A stretch of 64,000 bases of DNA from Candidatus Hydrogenedentota bacterium (GTDB taxonomy: Bacteria > Hydrogenedentota > Hydrogenedentia > Hydrogenedentales > SLHB01). Position 1 is the stretch's first letter; every line of letters begins with the position of its first letter. Shown in pieces: positions 43,789-53,760 of this stretch. The stretch spans positions 66,688 to 130,687 of the forward strand of contig JADLGB010000142.1 in NCBI GenBank assembly GCA_020849535.1. Direction: 5' to 3'. A program made the position numbers and the translations under genes. The notes under the pieces are model-generated. The model was not told the origin of the DNA. It searched no databases and saw only the letters and a list, made by a program, of their open reading frames with translations.

Positions 43789-45154
43789 CCTGAACGCCTC
43801 CGTCCTGTTGCGGAAGCTCGGTTTGCGCTTCCGTCGATTCTTCTTGTTTGACCAACACGAACCGGGTCAGGGCGCCGCGCTTGACCTGAAGCAGAATCAG
43901 GCGCTGCTTCGATTCGACCCGCTGCGCGTACATCTCGCGAAAGGCCTTCAAATTCTCCACGACCGCGCCGTCAAACATGAGCACCACATCGCTTTCGACC
44001 AAACCCGAATTCGCGGCCACGCTGCCCACCTGGGTGCCGGAAATGTAGACCCCCTGGTTGGAGGCCAACTGCGCCCTGCGGATGATCGTCGGGGTCAGGT
44101 CCGTCGCCGTGAATCCCCATTCCGGGAACTCGACTTCCTCCCCTGTCAGATCGTCACGCTCCACAGTTGTAAGCGGAATCTCGATCTGCTCGTTGCCGCG
44201 TGCGATCTGCAGCTTCACCTGAGAACCCACGGGCAGGTCAGCCATGAGCCTCCGGACATCCGGCAAGTCCTCGACATACCGTGCATCCGTTGGTTTGCCA
44301 TTTACGGAGAGCAGAATGTCTCCGGGGCGCACCCCGGCGTCCGTCGCCGGGGACAGCGGATCCACGTCTGCGATAACGACGCCCTTCTGGTTTGGGTCGT
44401 CGGTCTTGCTGGTGGTTTCCTGCACGGTCAATCCCAGCCAACTGCGCTGGACGCGGCCTTTTTCGCGAAGCTGATCGATGACATGGATCGCGGTGGCCGC
44501 TGGGATCGCGAAACCCACATTGTCCGCCCCACCGAGACGGCGCGCATTCACGCCGACCACATCGCCTTTCAGGTTTACGAGCGGGCCGCCGCTATTGCCA
44601 GGGTTGATCGCCGCGTCGGTCTGAATCCACGTGTTGTACGGGGAAACCATCTCTTCACGGTCGCCCAGATAGCGGTCGGTCACGCTCACAATGCCCATGG
44701 AAACGGAACGCGCGAGCCCATGAGGGCTTCCCAGGGCCAGCACCACCTGACCGGCTTCCACCTTGCCTGGCGGTGCAAAATGTATGGATGGAAGGTCTTT
44801 GCTATCCGTAACGAGCTTGAGCAGGGCCAGATCGGTGTATCGGTCGGTTCCGATGACCTCGGCGTCCACCTCTTCCTTGTTGGACAAGACACAGCGGACG
44901 AGCGTGCTTTCCCCGGCCACATGCTCGTTCGTCACCACATATCCGTCGGGCGAGATGATGAATCCGCTGCCCACCACGGAGATTTCCTCACGCTTGCCTC
45001 CGGAGAACACTTCCTTCACCGGGCGGATGTGGACCAGGGCGGGGCTGACTTTGTCTTTGGCGCGCGTGACGGCTCGCTGCATGCCGGAGCCGGTCGTCAC
45101 GCAGCCTGTGGCCAACAGTACGCAGGCCACCGATAAGGCAAACATTCTCTTCAA
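43778..45154 (-). CDS. HtrA/DegP-type serine protease lipoprotein
   Basis: The 458-residue protein is a periplasmic quality-control protease anchored as a lipoprotein (lipobox Cys18, LLATGC). The trypsin-like domain contains the complete triad: His78 (TNEHVAG), Asp108 (YTDLALLK), Ser188 (GNSGGPL); two PDZ domains follow (about 230-330 and 350-440; GVRPGDILLSVNGK). It would degrade or refold misfolded envelope proteins. The gene is 99 bases downstream of the PAC2 gene and overlaps the start of the inactive HtrA paralogue by 11 bases. Confidence 0.95.
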   Translation of the reverse strand: MKRMFALSVACVLLATGCVTTGSGMQRAVTRAKDKVSPALVHIRPVKEVFSGGKREEISVVGSGFIISPDGYVVTNEHVAGESTLVRCVLSNKEEVDAEVIGTDRYTDLALLKLVTDSKDLPSIHFAPPGKVEAGQVVLALGSPHGLARSVSMGIVSVTDRYLGDREEMVSPYNTWIQTDAAINPGNSGGPLVNLKGDVVGVNARRLGGADNVGFAIPAATAIHVIDQLREKGRVQRSWLGLTVQETTSKTDDPNQKGVVIADVDPLSPATDAGVRPGDILLSVNGKPTDARYVEDLPDVRRLMADLPVGSQVKLQIARGNEQIEIPLTTVERDDLTGEEVEFPEWGFTATDLTPTIIRRAQLASNQGVYISGTQVGSVAANSGLVESDVVLMFDGAVVENLKAFREMYAQRVESKQRLILLQVKRGALTRFVLVKQEESTEAQTELPQQDGGVQDEE

Positions 45155-45253
45155 GTCGCGTCTCCTCGTATTACCGCGAGCGGCGTGAAGGCCGCATTAT
45201 ACCGGAGTGCCGGTAGGCTGGCACTCTATATTCCGCGGAAGGGACAAATCCTG

Positions 45254-46141
45254 TCATTCCGGTGCGTGCCAGTCGGTTCGGAATCCTTGTTTCTCGAACC
45301 AGGCCCGCAGATCGTCCTCCCGCGTGTCGCTGCTCGTCTCGTCATACAATGCTTCGATCTTGCGGATTTGTTCCGCCAATTCGGGCCGCGCCTGCACGGT
45401 CTCGTTGAGTTGGCGCTCAAACCGGGCACTCTCCCGATCCAGTTCGGACATATCGAGCGTCAGGCCGAGCATTTCCGACAATTTCCGGGCGGCGCTCCGG
45501 ATGCATTTGGTGTTTCGCCCGTCAACGTACGAGGGAATTCCGGCTACCAAGCTGAGCAAACCGATCCCGCGTTCCCGCGCCTTGCACGTCAGGTAGGTAA
45601 CGAAACTGCCGGGCCCTTCGTAGTCACTCGGCTGAATGCCGTGCTCGTCAAGCAAGGTGCGCAGTTCCGGACCGGAAATCGAACCAAAGAAGCGTGGTTC
45701 TCGAGTGTGGGGAACCAGGCCCGCAACACTCCCCACAAAGTGGATCAGGCTCACGCCCGCGCGTTCGGCCACCGAAAGGATACACTCCGCGAAGGTTTCC
45801 CAGGCCATGTTGGGCTCTTTGCCCGTGAACAGAATGATCCCGGCCTCTTGGGCGAAAAAGAACGCGTTCTCGGGTTCATCGAGTTCCTCGATGAGGCCGT
45901 CCTCGATCCGCACATGAGGTCTGAACAGGGAGGACACTTCCATGGACCCGGGGATGTTGTAGACGAAGAAGGGCGCCGGGTCTATCTCTGCGAACCGCGT
46001 CGCGTCGAGGGTGTCGATCAAGTAATCAAGCACGCCTGTCGAGACATCGCCCCCGTCCATCCAACCCGAGAAACCCAGAACCATCCGCGCCCCGGCCAAA
46101 CGTGGGGGCTGTTCAATTACGTGTAAATACTGTATTTCCAT
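45254..46141 (-). CDS. PAC2 family protein (proteasome assembly chaperone-like)
   Basis: The 295-residue product is a PAC2/DUF75 protein: LVFSGWMD-type start (VLGFSGWMDGGDVSTG), AEIDPAPFFVYN, the middle segment LFTGKEPNMAWETFAECIL, and later HTREPRFFGS. Eukaryotic PAC2 helps assemble proteasomes; archaeal and bacterial relatives have unclear roles, some linked to proteasome or Pup systems. No proteasome gene is seen here. It has a separate but nearby position upstream of the HtrA unit and a 241-base intergenic region upstream containing a GATCGGAC-type repeat. Confidence 0.9.
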   Translation of the reverse strand: MEIQYLHVIEQPPRLAGARMVLGFSGWMDGGDVSTGVLDYLIDTLDATRFAEIDPAPFFVYNIPGSMEVSSLFRPHVRIEDGLIEELDEPENAFFFAQEAGIILFTGKEPNMAWETFAECILSVAERAGVSLIHFVGSVAGLVPHTREPRFFGSISGPELRTLLDEHGIQPSDYEGPGSFVTYLTCKARERGIGLLSLVAGIPSYVDGRNTKCIRSAARKLSEMLGLTLDMSELDRESARFERQLNETVQARPELAEQIRKIEALYDETSSDTREDDLRAWFEKQGFRTDWHAPE

Positions 46142-46264
46142 TAACTTCCGATACTCTTGACGCTATTCCCGGATCTCGGGGACCAGACAAACTTGCCACT
46201 TCACTCTATCGCGGAGCCCACACGAATGCAACGTGCCAAGCACAGGGATCGCACCGCCCAAGAT

Positions 46265-46312
46265 GGCCCGCCAATCAGACCTATCGGACTAATCGGTCCG
46301 ATCCGTCCGTAC
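46265..46312. repeat. GATCGGAC-type palindromic cluster, third site
   Basis: Words such as CTATCGGACTAATCGGTCCG and GGTCCGATCCGTCCG form imperfect palindromes between the divergent PAC2 and peptidase genes, similar to the sites at 25057, 26150 and 53636. Confidence 0.65.
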
Positions 46313-46383
46313 CGCGCGTGCTGCGCCGCCCTCCTCCGCTCTGTTACGATTGCGCGCACATCGCCGTCAAGGGAGTAACAATC

Positions 46384-47223
46384 ATGATCGCGATCATCAT
46401 CCATGGCGGGGCGGGAAAATGGCCCGAAGACAAGTATGCGCACGCGAAGGCGGGGTGCGAAGCCGCACGCGACGCCGCGTACCGCCTGCTGCGGGACGGC
46501 GCCAGCGCGCTGGATGCCGTCGAGGAAGCGTTGCGCTTGCTGGAAGATGACCCGCTGTTCAACGCGGGCACGGGTTCGCATCCCAACGCGGCGGGCGAGA
46601 TCGAGATGGATGCCATCCTCGTGGACGGAGCGGCGCGAAGGTTCGGCGCGGTCGCCGCGATCCAGAAGGTGCAACATCCCATTTCGGTGGCGCGGCGCGT
46701 GATGGAAGCGACGCCGCACTGCCTTCTGGCGGGCAGCGGCGCAACGCGTTTCGCGCGTGAGCAGGGTTTCCCGGAGTACGCGGAGGAGCTGCTGCGCGCT
46801 GGCGAAACTGCGTCCCCTGCGCAAGACACCGTGGGAGCGGTCGCCCTTGATACCCAAGGCCGCATTGCGGCAGGCACATCGACGGGCGGCACGGCCAACA
46901 AGCTACCTGGGCGTGTCGGCGATTCGCCAATCTTCGGATGCGGGGCATACGCGAACGGCCTGGCGGGCGCTTCCGCGACGGGCGTGGGAGAAGATCTCAT
47001 GCGGGTCATGATGGCGCGAAGCGTGGTGGATGCCGCATGCGTCGACCCGGATCCTTGCCGCGCGGCGCGTTGCGGTGTGCGGCTGCTCGATGAGATTCAC
47101 GGGGCAGGAGGCGTGATTTGCCTGCGCCGCGAAGGCTCCGTGGGGTTCGCCTGCAACACTCCCGCGATGGCCGTCGCCTTCATCGACGGACAGGGAACCC
47201 GCGCGAGTTTCGTGAAGCTCTAA
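46384..47223 (+). CDS. Isoaspartyl peptidase / L-asparaginase (Ntn-hydrolase, type 2)
   Basis: The 279-residue enzyme is an N-terminal nucleophile hydrolase made as a precursor that cuts itself before the catalytic threonine. The N-terminal part has IIHGGAGKWPED and FNAGTGSHPNAAGEIEMDAI, and the threonine nucleophile is Thr149 in AQDTVGAVALD, followed by GTSTGGTANKLPGRVGDSP. Such enzymes remove isoaspartyl dipeptides and asparagine. ATG 46384 with GGGAG eight bases upstream is the start. The stop codons of this gene and of the convergent DUF11 gene overlap by four bases. Confidence 0.95.
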   Translation: MIAIIIHGGAGKWPEDKYAHAKAGCEAARDAAYRLLRDGASALDAVEEALRLLEDDPLFNAGTGSHPNAAGEIEMDAILVDGAARRFGAVAAIQKVQHPISVARRVMEATPHCLLAGSGATRFAREQGFPEYAEELLRAGETASPAQDTVGAVALDTQGRIAAGTSTGGTANKLPGRVGDSPIFGCGAYANGLAGASATGVGEDLMRVMMARSVVDAACVDPDPCRAARCGVRLLDEIHGAGGVICLRREGSVGFACNTPAMAVAFIDGQGTRASFVKL

Positions 47224-48191
47224 CGCCCCACCGCCTTCCAAGTGAAAAGCGGCACCCGGAACACCGGCAACGCGGCGCCATTCACGGCGGTGGGTTCACT
47301 ATCGCTCTCGTTGCCGGGATTGCTGTCGGGGGTTGTGGACGTCGCAGTCGCCGTGGCGGTGATGGTGCCTGACGAGTTGAGCAACGTGCTGACCACAACC
47401 TGGAATAGCGGCGCTTCCTGATAGGCCACGGCGCCCTTGGAGAAGACCACGTTGCCGGTTGCACCCGGCGACGGAGCACTGATCGACCAGCCGCTTCCCG
47501 ACGTCACGGATGCCGACAGGAAAGTTGTGCTCGGGGGAGTAGGCAGGGTCACGGACACGCTCTGCGCGCCGCTTGGTCCGAAATTGGACAGTGAAAACGC
47601 GTAGATGATGTTGGCCCCGGCATTCACGGGATCGGGCCCGCCCGAGAGACTGACCGCAAGGTCCGCATCCTGCGAAATGGTTGTCGTTGCCGTGCCGGTA
47701 TTGTTGGCAAGATTCGAGTCTGCAGTGGTGGTCGTGGCAGTCACCGTGCCGTTGAGGGTCGCGCCCGCGAGCAACGTTGACACCACACTCACTCGAATCA
47801 GGAACGATGCGGTTTCCCCGGCGCCGACAGTCGCCTTGGTGAACTGCGTGCCAAAGACGCCCGCATTTTGTACGATCGCGGACGACCAGCCAGTGCCCGA
47901 GAGGATGTTGGTGAACACTTGAACGCTGTTCGTCGGCGCATACATCGTCACGGCGACATTGCTCGCCGCAGTGCCGCTGGTGTTCGTCAGTGATATCGTG
48001 AAATCCAGTAGATCGCCCGCGTTGACGGGGTCGGAGGAATCGCTGAGCGTGACGGCGATGTCCGTCTGCTGTGCCTGCGCGCAGATCGTGCCCGACAGAA
48101 GGCAAAGGAAAAGCGCGGCGACCGGCCATCCTTGCGCTCGAGTCCACGGCGTAAAATGGCGTGGACTGGAATTCTTGAAGCCATACTGCAT
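47220..48191 (-). CDS. Secreted DUF11-repeat protein A
   Basis: The 323-residue product has a signal peptide (PVAALFLCLLSGTICAQAQQ) and two DUF11 domains, one at about 42-150 and one at about 170-290. They have the pattern DIAVTLSDSSDPVNAGDLLDF and DLAVSLSGGPDPVNAGANIIY with YxFSLxNxG repeats. DUF11 domains are Ig-like and found in exported and surface proteins. A C-terminal short tail (VPLFTWKAVGR) follows. GGGAGG six bases before ATG 48191 sets the start; the frame is open to 48344. It is a paralogue of the upstream gene and lies just downstream of it on the same strand. Confidence 0.86.
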   Translation of the reverse strand: MQYGFKNSSPRHFTPWTRAQGWPVAALFLCLLSGTICAQAQQTDIAVTLSDSSDPVNAGDLLDFTISLTNTSGTAASNVAVTMYAPTNSVQVFTNILSGTGWSSAIVQNAGVFGTQFTKATVGAGETASFLIRVSVVSTLLAGATLNGTVTATTTTADSNLANNTGTATTTISQDADLAVSLSGGPDPVNAGANIIYAFSLSNFGPSGAQSVSVTLPTPPSTTFLSASVTSGSGWSISAPSPGATGNVVFSKGAVAYQEAPLFQVVVSTLLNSSGTITATATATSTTPDSNPGNESDSEPTAVNGAALPVFRVPLFTWKAVGR

Positions 48192-48348
48192 ACACGACCT
48201 CCCGATTTCCGGTACGGACCCGCGGAGTTGAGAACCCTTCTTGGCGCTTCGCGCCCGTGTGGGCCGCAAGCTCTTACCCCCCATCCATCCTAACGGCTCG
48301 TGGCGATTTGCGCAAGCACCCGCAACGTCTTGCCCGTGTTCCACACCA

Positions 48349-49557
48349 TCACGGCGCGATCAGCGTGAATGCCCCGTCGCTGGTATCTTGAATAGTGGAA
48401 CCGCTGATACACCGAATCTTCACACGGTATCCGGTGCCGGGACTGTAACGGTCCGCACGGATATTCCATCGGAACGATCCATCGTTCGGGGTCGAACGCC
48501 TGATGTTGCGCACCTTCTGGCCGTCTTTCCAGAGTTCCACCCGCACGCTCTGGCAGCACGTACCCACTGGCGTCCACCGAATGCGCTGCTTGGTTCCTAC
48601 GGCCCACGACTGTCCGCCGTTGGGACGCGTTACCGTGAGTGAACAGGGAACCCCATCGACCCCGGTCAGCACCGTGTCGCTCTCGTCTCCGGGATTGTTC
48701 TCCGGTGTCGAGGATGCGACCGTGGCGGTCGCACTGATCGAGCTGGGAGCGTCCGCATTGATATTCACCACCACTTGAAAAACCGAGGCGTCCTGGAACG
48801 GCACCACCGCTCTAGAGAACACCACGTTGCCAGTGCCGCCCACCGGCGGCGCGACACCGTTCCAGAGAGTGCCAAGCGTCTGGGCTGCGGACACAAAGGT
48901 GGTGCCGGTGGGCACCGGGAAGGTCACGGCCACATCGTCGGCTCTGCTGGGTCCGAAATTGGAAAGAGAGAACGCATAGACGATGTTGCTTCCCGGATTG
49001 AGCGGGCCAGCCGCACCGCTCAGGTCGACTGCCAAATCCGCCGACTGCGATATCCCGGTCGTTTCCGTATCGGTGTTGTTGGCAGAGTTGGAATCGCCCG
49101 AGATGCTGGTGACGGTAGCAGTGCCCGAAATCTGTGCGCCCTCGGCGAGAGCGGCGGACGTCCTCACCCTCACCAGGAAGGAGGCCGTTTCACCGGAGGA
49201 AACGGCAGCTTTGGTGAATCGCGCGCCGAATACACCGCCGTTCACGACCGTGGATTTGAGCCATCCCGATCCGGCAGACACTTCGGAAAAGACAAACGCC
49301 GTGTCTTGAGGCGCGTACATGGTGACCGCGACGTTTGCGGCATTCCCTCCGGTATTCGTGAACCCGATCGCGTACTCGATGAGTTCGCCCGCGTTCACGG
49401 GGTCAGGCATATCGCCAAGGACAACTGCCATGTCCGACGCATTCGCCAGCGGTGCGTGCAAGTAGAAGAGCGCTGCAAAGGCGAGCGCAAGGGCCCGGTC
49501 CCCGCGTATACGAGTAAGACGGCACATCCAAGACACGAAAACGCTGCTGCAGTACAT
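48349..49557 (-). CDS. Secreted DUF11-repeat protein B with C-terminal Ig-like domain
   Basis: The 402-residue protein carries a signal peptide and two DUF11 domains with the same phrases as its neighbour (DPVNAGELIEYAIGFTNTGG, FSLSNFGPSRADDVAVTFP). In addition the C-terminal 95 residues form a separate Ig-like unit (LTVTRPNGGQSWAVGTKQRIRW, then VELWKDGQKVRNI) typical of the Kre9/KNH-like domains that appear in cell-surface proteins. GGAGG eight bases before ATG 49557 sets the start. The pair arose by tandem duplication; only this copy has the extra domain. Confidence 0.86.
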   Translation of the reverse strand: MYCSSVFVSWMCRLTRIRGDRALALAFAALFYLHAPLANASDMAVVLGDMPDPVNAGELIEYAIGFTNTGGNAANVAVTMYAPQDTAFVFSEVSAGSGWLKSTVVNGGVFGARFTKAAVSSGETASFLVRVRTSAALAEGAQISGTATVTSISGDSNSANNTDTETTGISQSADLAVDLSGAAGPLNPGSNIVYAFSLSNFGPSRADDVAVTFPVPTGTTFVSAAQTLGTLWNGVAPPVGGTGNVVFSRAVVPFQDASVFQVVVNINADAPSSISATATVASSTPENNPGDESDTVLTGVDGVPCSLTVTRPNGGQSWAVGTKQRIRWTPVGTCCQSVRVELWKDGQKVRNIRRSTPNDGSFRWNIRADRYSPGTGYRVKIRCISGSTIQDTSDGAFTLIAP

Positions 49558-49753
49558 GAAGCCAACCTCCAACGACTCAGACCACACCTACATACGATGT
49601 TGAGAACATCCTGTCAAATCGCAGCAAGATGCCTATAAGATGAAAGATGTAGAACCCTTTGCATATTGTGTCACGCACTGTCCGATTGGACGCACATGTG
49701 CCCTCGCGCGTGTCCTCAATGAGCTTGGAAGATCTGCGGCTCTTAGAGAGCGA

Positions 49754-50509
49754 CTACCCCGCAATCGACGCCACCAGATGGTCCCGGTTCATCTTGGCGA
49801 TGTTCTTCACGCTGATGCCCTTCGGGCAGGCGGCTTCGCATTCGTAATGGTTCGAGCAGTTGCCGAAGCCTTCCTTGTCCATCTGGGCGACCATGTTGAG
49901 CACGCGGCGGGTCTTTTCGGGCTGGCCCTGAGGCAGCACGTTCAAGTGCGTGACCTTGGCGGACACGAACAGCATCGCGGATGCGTTGGGGCAGGCGGCC
50001 ACGCAGGCGCCGCAACCGATGCATTGGGCCGCGTCCATCGCCCAGTCGGCCTTGTCTTTGGGTACGGGCGTGGCATGCGCCTCGGGGGCTTGTCCCGTGC
50101 GCACCGTGATGAAGCCGCCCGCGGCAATGATGCGGTCAAACGCGGACCGGTCCACGACGAGGTCCTTGATAAGCGGAAAGCCCTTCGCACGCCACGGTTC
50201 AATCGTGACCGTGTCACCGTTCCGGAACTTGCGCATGTGCAACTGGCAGAGCGTGGTTTCCCGCTCAGGTCCATGCGCCTGGCCGTTAACCACCGCGCCG
50301 CAACTGCCGCAGATGCCTTCGCGGCAATCGTGGTCGAAGGCGATGGGTTCCTTCCCCTCGCGCTCGAGGCTCGCATTGACGACGTCAAGCATCTCCAGGA
50401 ACGACGCGTCGGTATCGATATCCCGCGCCTGGTAGGTCTCGAAATGGCCCGGCGTTTGGGCGTTCTTCTGCCGCCAGACTTTCAGGGTCAGATTGATCTT
50501 CGTAGACAT
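49754..50509 (-). CDS. sdhB: Succinate dehydrogenase iron-sulfur subunit
   Basis: SdhB transfers electrons from the flavoprotein to the membrane subunit. The 251-residue protein has the N-terminal plant-ferredoxin-like [2Fe-2S] part (Cys62, Cys67, Cys70 in [11 protein letters not shown], Cys88) and a C-terminal bacterial-ferredoxin part with [12 protein letters not shown] and CEAACPKGI for the [4Fe-4S] and [3Fe-4S] centres. It lies 133 bases after sdhA and ends the sdhCAB unit. Function: oxidation of succinate to fumarate, or the reverse, in the citric acid cycle and respiration. Confidence 0.97.
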   Translation of the reverse strand: MSTKINLTLKVWRQKNAQTPGHFETYQARDIDTDASFLEMLDVVNASLEREGKEPIAFDHDCREGICGSCGAVVNGQAHGPERETTLCQLHMRKFRNGDTVTIEPWRAKGFPLIKDLVVDRSAFDRIIAAGGFITVRTGQAPEAHATPVPKDKADWAMDAAQCIGCGACVAACPNASAMLFVSAKVTHLNVLPQGQPEKTRRVLNMVAQMDKEGFGNCSNHYECEAACPKGISVKNIAKMNRDHLVASIAG

Positions 50510-50642
50510 CTGCTAATGCTCCAATTCACGTGTGCCTGCTCTCATTCCTGAGGCATTGTGCTGGTTCGCACTTTCAGCGTTTCAATTCTGCGGACAACCC
50601 CATTATTTGGTCGCGGCTGTGTCGCGCTGCCGTTTGCGCGTC

Positions 50643-52565
50643 CTACTTGTAGCTCCGTGTTGCGAGGTGCACTTCTTCAAACACCAAAGGCTCCTTGTGC
50701 AACTCCGGCGCCGCATCGACGCCCTTGAACTCCCAGGCGCCGACATAGGCGAAATGCTCATCATCGCGTTTCGCCTCGCCGTCTTCGGTCTGGTGTTCCA
50801 CGCGGAAGTGACCGCCGCAGGATTCTTCGCGGTGCAACGCGTCGGTTACCAGGAGTTCCGCGAACTCCAAAAAGTCGGCCACACGGCCCGCCTTCTCGAG
50901 GCTCTGATTGAAATCCTCGCCCGCCCCCGTGACGGTCACATTCTGCCAGAACTCCTCACGGATGGCTGGGATTTCTTGCAGCGCTTCCTTCAACCCCTTC
51001 TCATCGCGCGCCATGCCGCATTTGTCCCAGCACAACAAGCCGAGCTGGCGGTGGAACTCGTCCACGGTCCGCTTACCTTTGATGCTCAGCAGCTTGTCGA
51101 TTCGCGCCCTGGCCTCTTCCTCGGCTTTCTTGAACTCGGCGTGGTTGGTATCGACCGGCTCGAGTTTCGTGCTTCCGAGGTAATGGCTCAACGTGTAAGG
51201 AATCACGAAGTATCCGTCGGCAAGCCCCTGCATGAGAGCGCTCGCGCCCAGACGGTTCGCGCCATGATCCGAGAAGTTCGCTTCGCCCAGGACGTGCAGA
51301 CCCGGCAGGTTGCTCATGAGGTTGTAGTCCACCCACAAGCCCCCCATCGCATAGTGTGAAGCGGGGAAGATCATCATCGGGACCTTATACGGGTCATCGT
51401 CCACGATGCGTTCGTACATCTGGAACAGGTTGCCGTAGCGCGCCTCGATGACATCCTTTCCCAGCCGCTCGATCGCGTCCCGGAAATCGAGATAGACCGC
51501 CTGACGGGTCGGGCCCACGCCGCGGCCCGCGTCGCATTGCTCCTTGGCGCTGCGCGACGAAATGTCCCGGGGCGCCAAGTTGCCGAAGGACGGATACTTC
51601 CGTTCGAGATAGTAGTCGCGGTCCGCTTCCGGAATCTCGTGCGGCGGCCGCTTGTCCTCGGGATTCTTCGGCACCCAGATGCGTCCGTCGTTGCGCAGAC
51701 TTTCACTCATCAGGGTGAGTTTGGATTGGTAGTCGCCGTGCACGGGAATGCAAGTCGGGTGGATCTGCGTGTAACACGCGTTGGCGAAATACGCACCCTT
51801 CTTGTGGGTGCGCCACGCCGCCGTCACATTGCACGCCTTCGCGTTTGTCGACAGGTAGAACACGTTGCCGTAACCGCCCGTGCACAGGAGCACTGCGTCG
51901 CCCGCGTGAGACTCCAGCTTGCCGGTCAATAGATTGCGCACGACGATGCCGCGCGCGCGGCCGTCGACCACCACCAAGTCGAGCATCTCGCGCCGCGGGA
52001 AGAGCGTCACCCCGCCCGCGGTGACTTCCTTCATGAGCGCGCTGTACGCGCCCAGGAGCAACTGCTGGCCCGTCTGCCCGCGCGCGTAGAAGGTGCGGCT
52101 GACTTGCGCGCCGCCGAAGGAGCGGTTGTCGAGCAGGCCTCCGTATTCGCGCGCGAAGGGCACGCCCTGCGCCACGCATTGGTCGATGATGTTGACGCTG
52201 ACCTCGGCCAGCCGGTGCACGTTGGCCTCGCGCGACCGGAAGTCTCCCCCCTTGATCGTGTCGTAGAAAAGCCGATACACGCTGTCGCCGTCGTTCTGGT
52301 AATTCTTCGCGGCGTTGATGCCCCCCTGCGCGGCGATGCTGTGGGCGCGTCGCGGGCTATCCTGAATGCAGAAGGTCTTGACCTTGTAGCCCAGCTCCGA
52401 CAATGTCGCGGAGGCGGACGCGCCCGCGAGTCCGGTACCGACGACGATCACCGTATACTTGCGCTTGTTCGCCGGGTTCACCAGCTTCATGTCGAACTTG
52501 TGCCGGGTCCATTTTTCGGCCATGGGCCCGCTGGGGGTTTTCGAATCGAGGCCATTGGAAGTCAT
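50643..52565 (-). CDS. sdhA: Succinate dehydrogenase / fumarate reductase flavoprotein subunit
   Basis: SdhA binds FAD covalently and oxidises succinate. The 640-residue protein has the dinucleotide motif [15 protein letters not shown], the FAD-linked histidine in [17 protein letters not shown], and the catalytic region with [21 protein letters not shown] and [11 protein letters not shown], then [18 protein letters not shown]. Its length and motifs fit the long SdhA used with single-polypeptide cytochrome b (type B) enzymes. The frame is open to 52688; GGAG seven bases before ATG 52565 sets the start. sdhC lies just upstream. Confidence 0.96.
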   Translation of the reverse strand: MTSNGLDSKTPSGPMAEKWTRHKFDMKLVNPANKRKYTVIVVGTGLAGASASATLSELGYKVKTFCIQDSPRRAHSIAAQGGINAAKNYQNDGDSVYRLFYDTIKGGDFRSREANVHRLAEVSVNIIDQCVAQGVPFAREYGGLLDNRSFGGAQVSRTFYARGQTGQQLLLGAYSALMKEVTAGGVTLFPRREMLDLVVVDGRARGIVVRNLLTGKLESHAGDAVLLCTGGYGNVFYLSTNAKACNVTAAWRTHKKGAYFANACYTQIHPTCIPVHGDYQSKLTLMSESLRNDGRIWVPKNPEDKRPPHEIPEADRDYYLERKYPSFGNLAPRDISSRSAKEQCDAGRGVGPTRQAVYLDFRDAIERLGKDVIEARYGNLFQMYERIVDDDPYKVPMMIFPASHYAMGGLWVDYNLMSNLPGLHVLGEANFSDHGANRLGASALMQGLADGYFVIPYTLSHYLGSTKLEPVDTNHAEFKKAEEEARARIDKLLSIKGKRTVDEFHRQLGLLCWDKCGMARDEKGLKEALQEIPAIREEFWQNVTVTGAGEDFNQSLEKAGRVADFLEFAELLVTDALHREESCGGHFRVEHQTEDGEAKRDDEHFAYVGAWEFKGVDAAPELHKEPLVFEEVHLATRSYK

Positions 52566-52599
52566 CGTGCTACTCCGAATCCTTATCGCGGTGGACCGC

Positions 52600-53304
52600 T
52601 TAGACGTCTGGTCCAAACGTGTAATGACGAAGGATGACGAAAATGGGCACCAAGCTGAAACCCAGCGCGACCAGTGCGCCGAGCACATTGCTCGCCAAGC
52701 GAATCTTTTCCGTGTAGCGGTCGTGGAAGAAGCCGATGGTCTGGAACAGGCTTTGGATGCCGTGGCTCAGATGCAACCCCACGCAACAAACCGCCAGGAT
52801 GTAGAAGAGCGACCGCGGCACGGATAGAAATGAGTTCCAGACGAGACCGTACAGCCCGTAGCTGGCCTCGCCCTCGCTGCCCGTGAGCACCGTATCAGGC
52901 CCCGTCTTGTCGGGGAACGTGAAATCGGTGAGGTGGAACAAGATGAAGAAGAATACCAATAAACCGGTGTAGATCATGGTCTTCTTTGCCCAGTTCGTTT
53001 CGCCGTGGTTGGCCTGAAGGGCGTAACGATCCACGCGGGCGGCCCGGTTCTCGAGCGTCACGAGGATGGTGAAGTACACGTGCAGCACCAGGGACGCGAC
53101 GAGGATCAGACGCGCGATCCATAGCAATTCCGGCACCGCGTGCAGCATGTCCGAGTATCCGTTGATCGCCTCAGGACCGAACAGAATGAGTGAGTTCCCC
53201 GCCACATGGCCGATGATGAAGCCCACGCCGATAAGGCCCGTCAGCGCGACAATCTGTTTCTTGACGACCGAAGTACCCAGCAACGTGCCGAATTTTGCGC
53301 TCAT
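52600..53304 (-). CDS. sdhC: Succinate dehydrogenase cytochrome b subunit
   Basis: The 234-residue protein has five membrane helices and histidines in the places expected for two haem groups: IGHVAGN, LVLHVYF, LFHLTDF and [10 protein letters not shown]. This is the type B cytochrome b found with a single membrane subunit in Bacillus, Bacteroidetes and others. It anchors SdhAB and passes electrons to menaquinone or ubiquinone. It is the first gene of sdhCAB; ATG 53304 is the start, with 34 bases to sdhA. Confidence 0.94.
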   Translation of the reverse strand: MSAKFGTLLGTSVVKKQIVALTGLIGVGFIIGHVAGNSLILFGPEAINGYSDMLHAVPELLWIARLILVASLVLHVYFTILVTLENRAARVDRYALQANHGETNWAKKTMIYTGLLVFFFILFHLTDFTFPDKTGPDTVLTGSEGEASYGLYGLVWNSFLSVPRSLFYILAVCCVGLHLSHGIQSLFQTIGFFHDRYTEKIRLASNVLGALVALGFSLVPIFVILRHYTFGPDV

Positions 53305-53472
53305 GCCACAGTCTACTCTCTGTTACCGCTTTGTTGGCCGACAATTCCAGGACGCAGGGCCCGAGTATAGCACTCGGGGACCCTGAGCCCAAATGCGCTG
53401 AAGGCGAGGTGGCATGGGCATCCTTGCCCATGGTCTTCTCCGGCCCCCGTACGCGTTGGAGCATCGGGACCG

Positions 53473-53545
53473 CCGGCATCCTTGCAGGCTCTTCGAATTC
53501 CGGCAGAAAACTGAGCTGCGTCAAGAGCCGGCAGGGATGCCGGCG
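53473..53545. repeat. Inverted repeat with GCCGGCATCC arms
   Basis: Arms 53473-53494 (GCCGGCATCCTTGCAGGCTC) and 53524-53545 (inverse, GAGCCGGCAGGGATGCCGGC) pair with few mismatches around a 29-base loop. The element is intergenic and has no gene. Confidence 0.75.
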
Positions 53546-53635
53546 CTCCTGGAAGAGTGCTATAGGCTGTGTCGCGGCCTTCAGGCAACATAGACGGCTT
53601 CGCGTGAAGAGAGGATCGAATGGCGCCAGGTAGAA

Positions 53636-53672
53636 TCGGACCGATCGGGCCAATCAGACTGATCCGCCCGAG
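53636..53672. repeat. GATCGGAC-type palindromic cluster, fourth site
   Basis: Contains ATCGGACCGATCGGGCC and AATCAGACTGATCCG, imperfect palindromes related to those at 25057, 26150 and 46265. Confidence 0.65.
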
Positions 53673-53760
53673 GGCGCGGCCCAGACCTTCTTTCAATTCC
53701 CCCCGGTTTCGTGGCACAATTTGCCGGTATTGTCCAAGTTCCGCAGTTTTCGGGTCTGTC

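Noticed and set aside
43685-45136. 483-codon plus-strand frame opposite the HtrA gene
   Set aside because: Antisense shadow of the HtrA protease gene, whose triad and PDZ domains are unmistakable.
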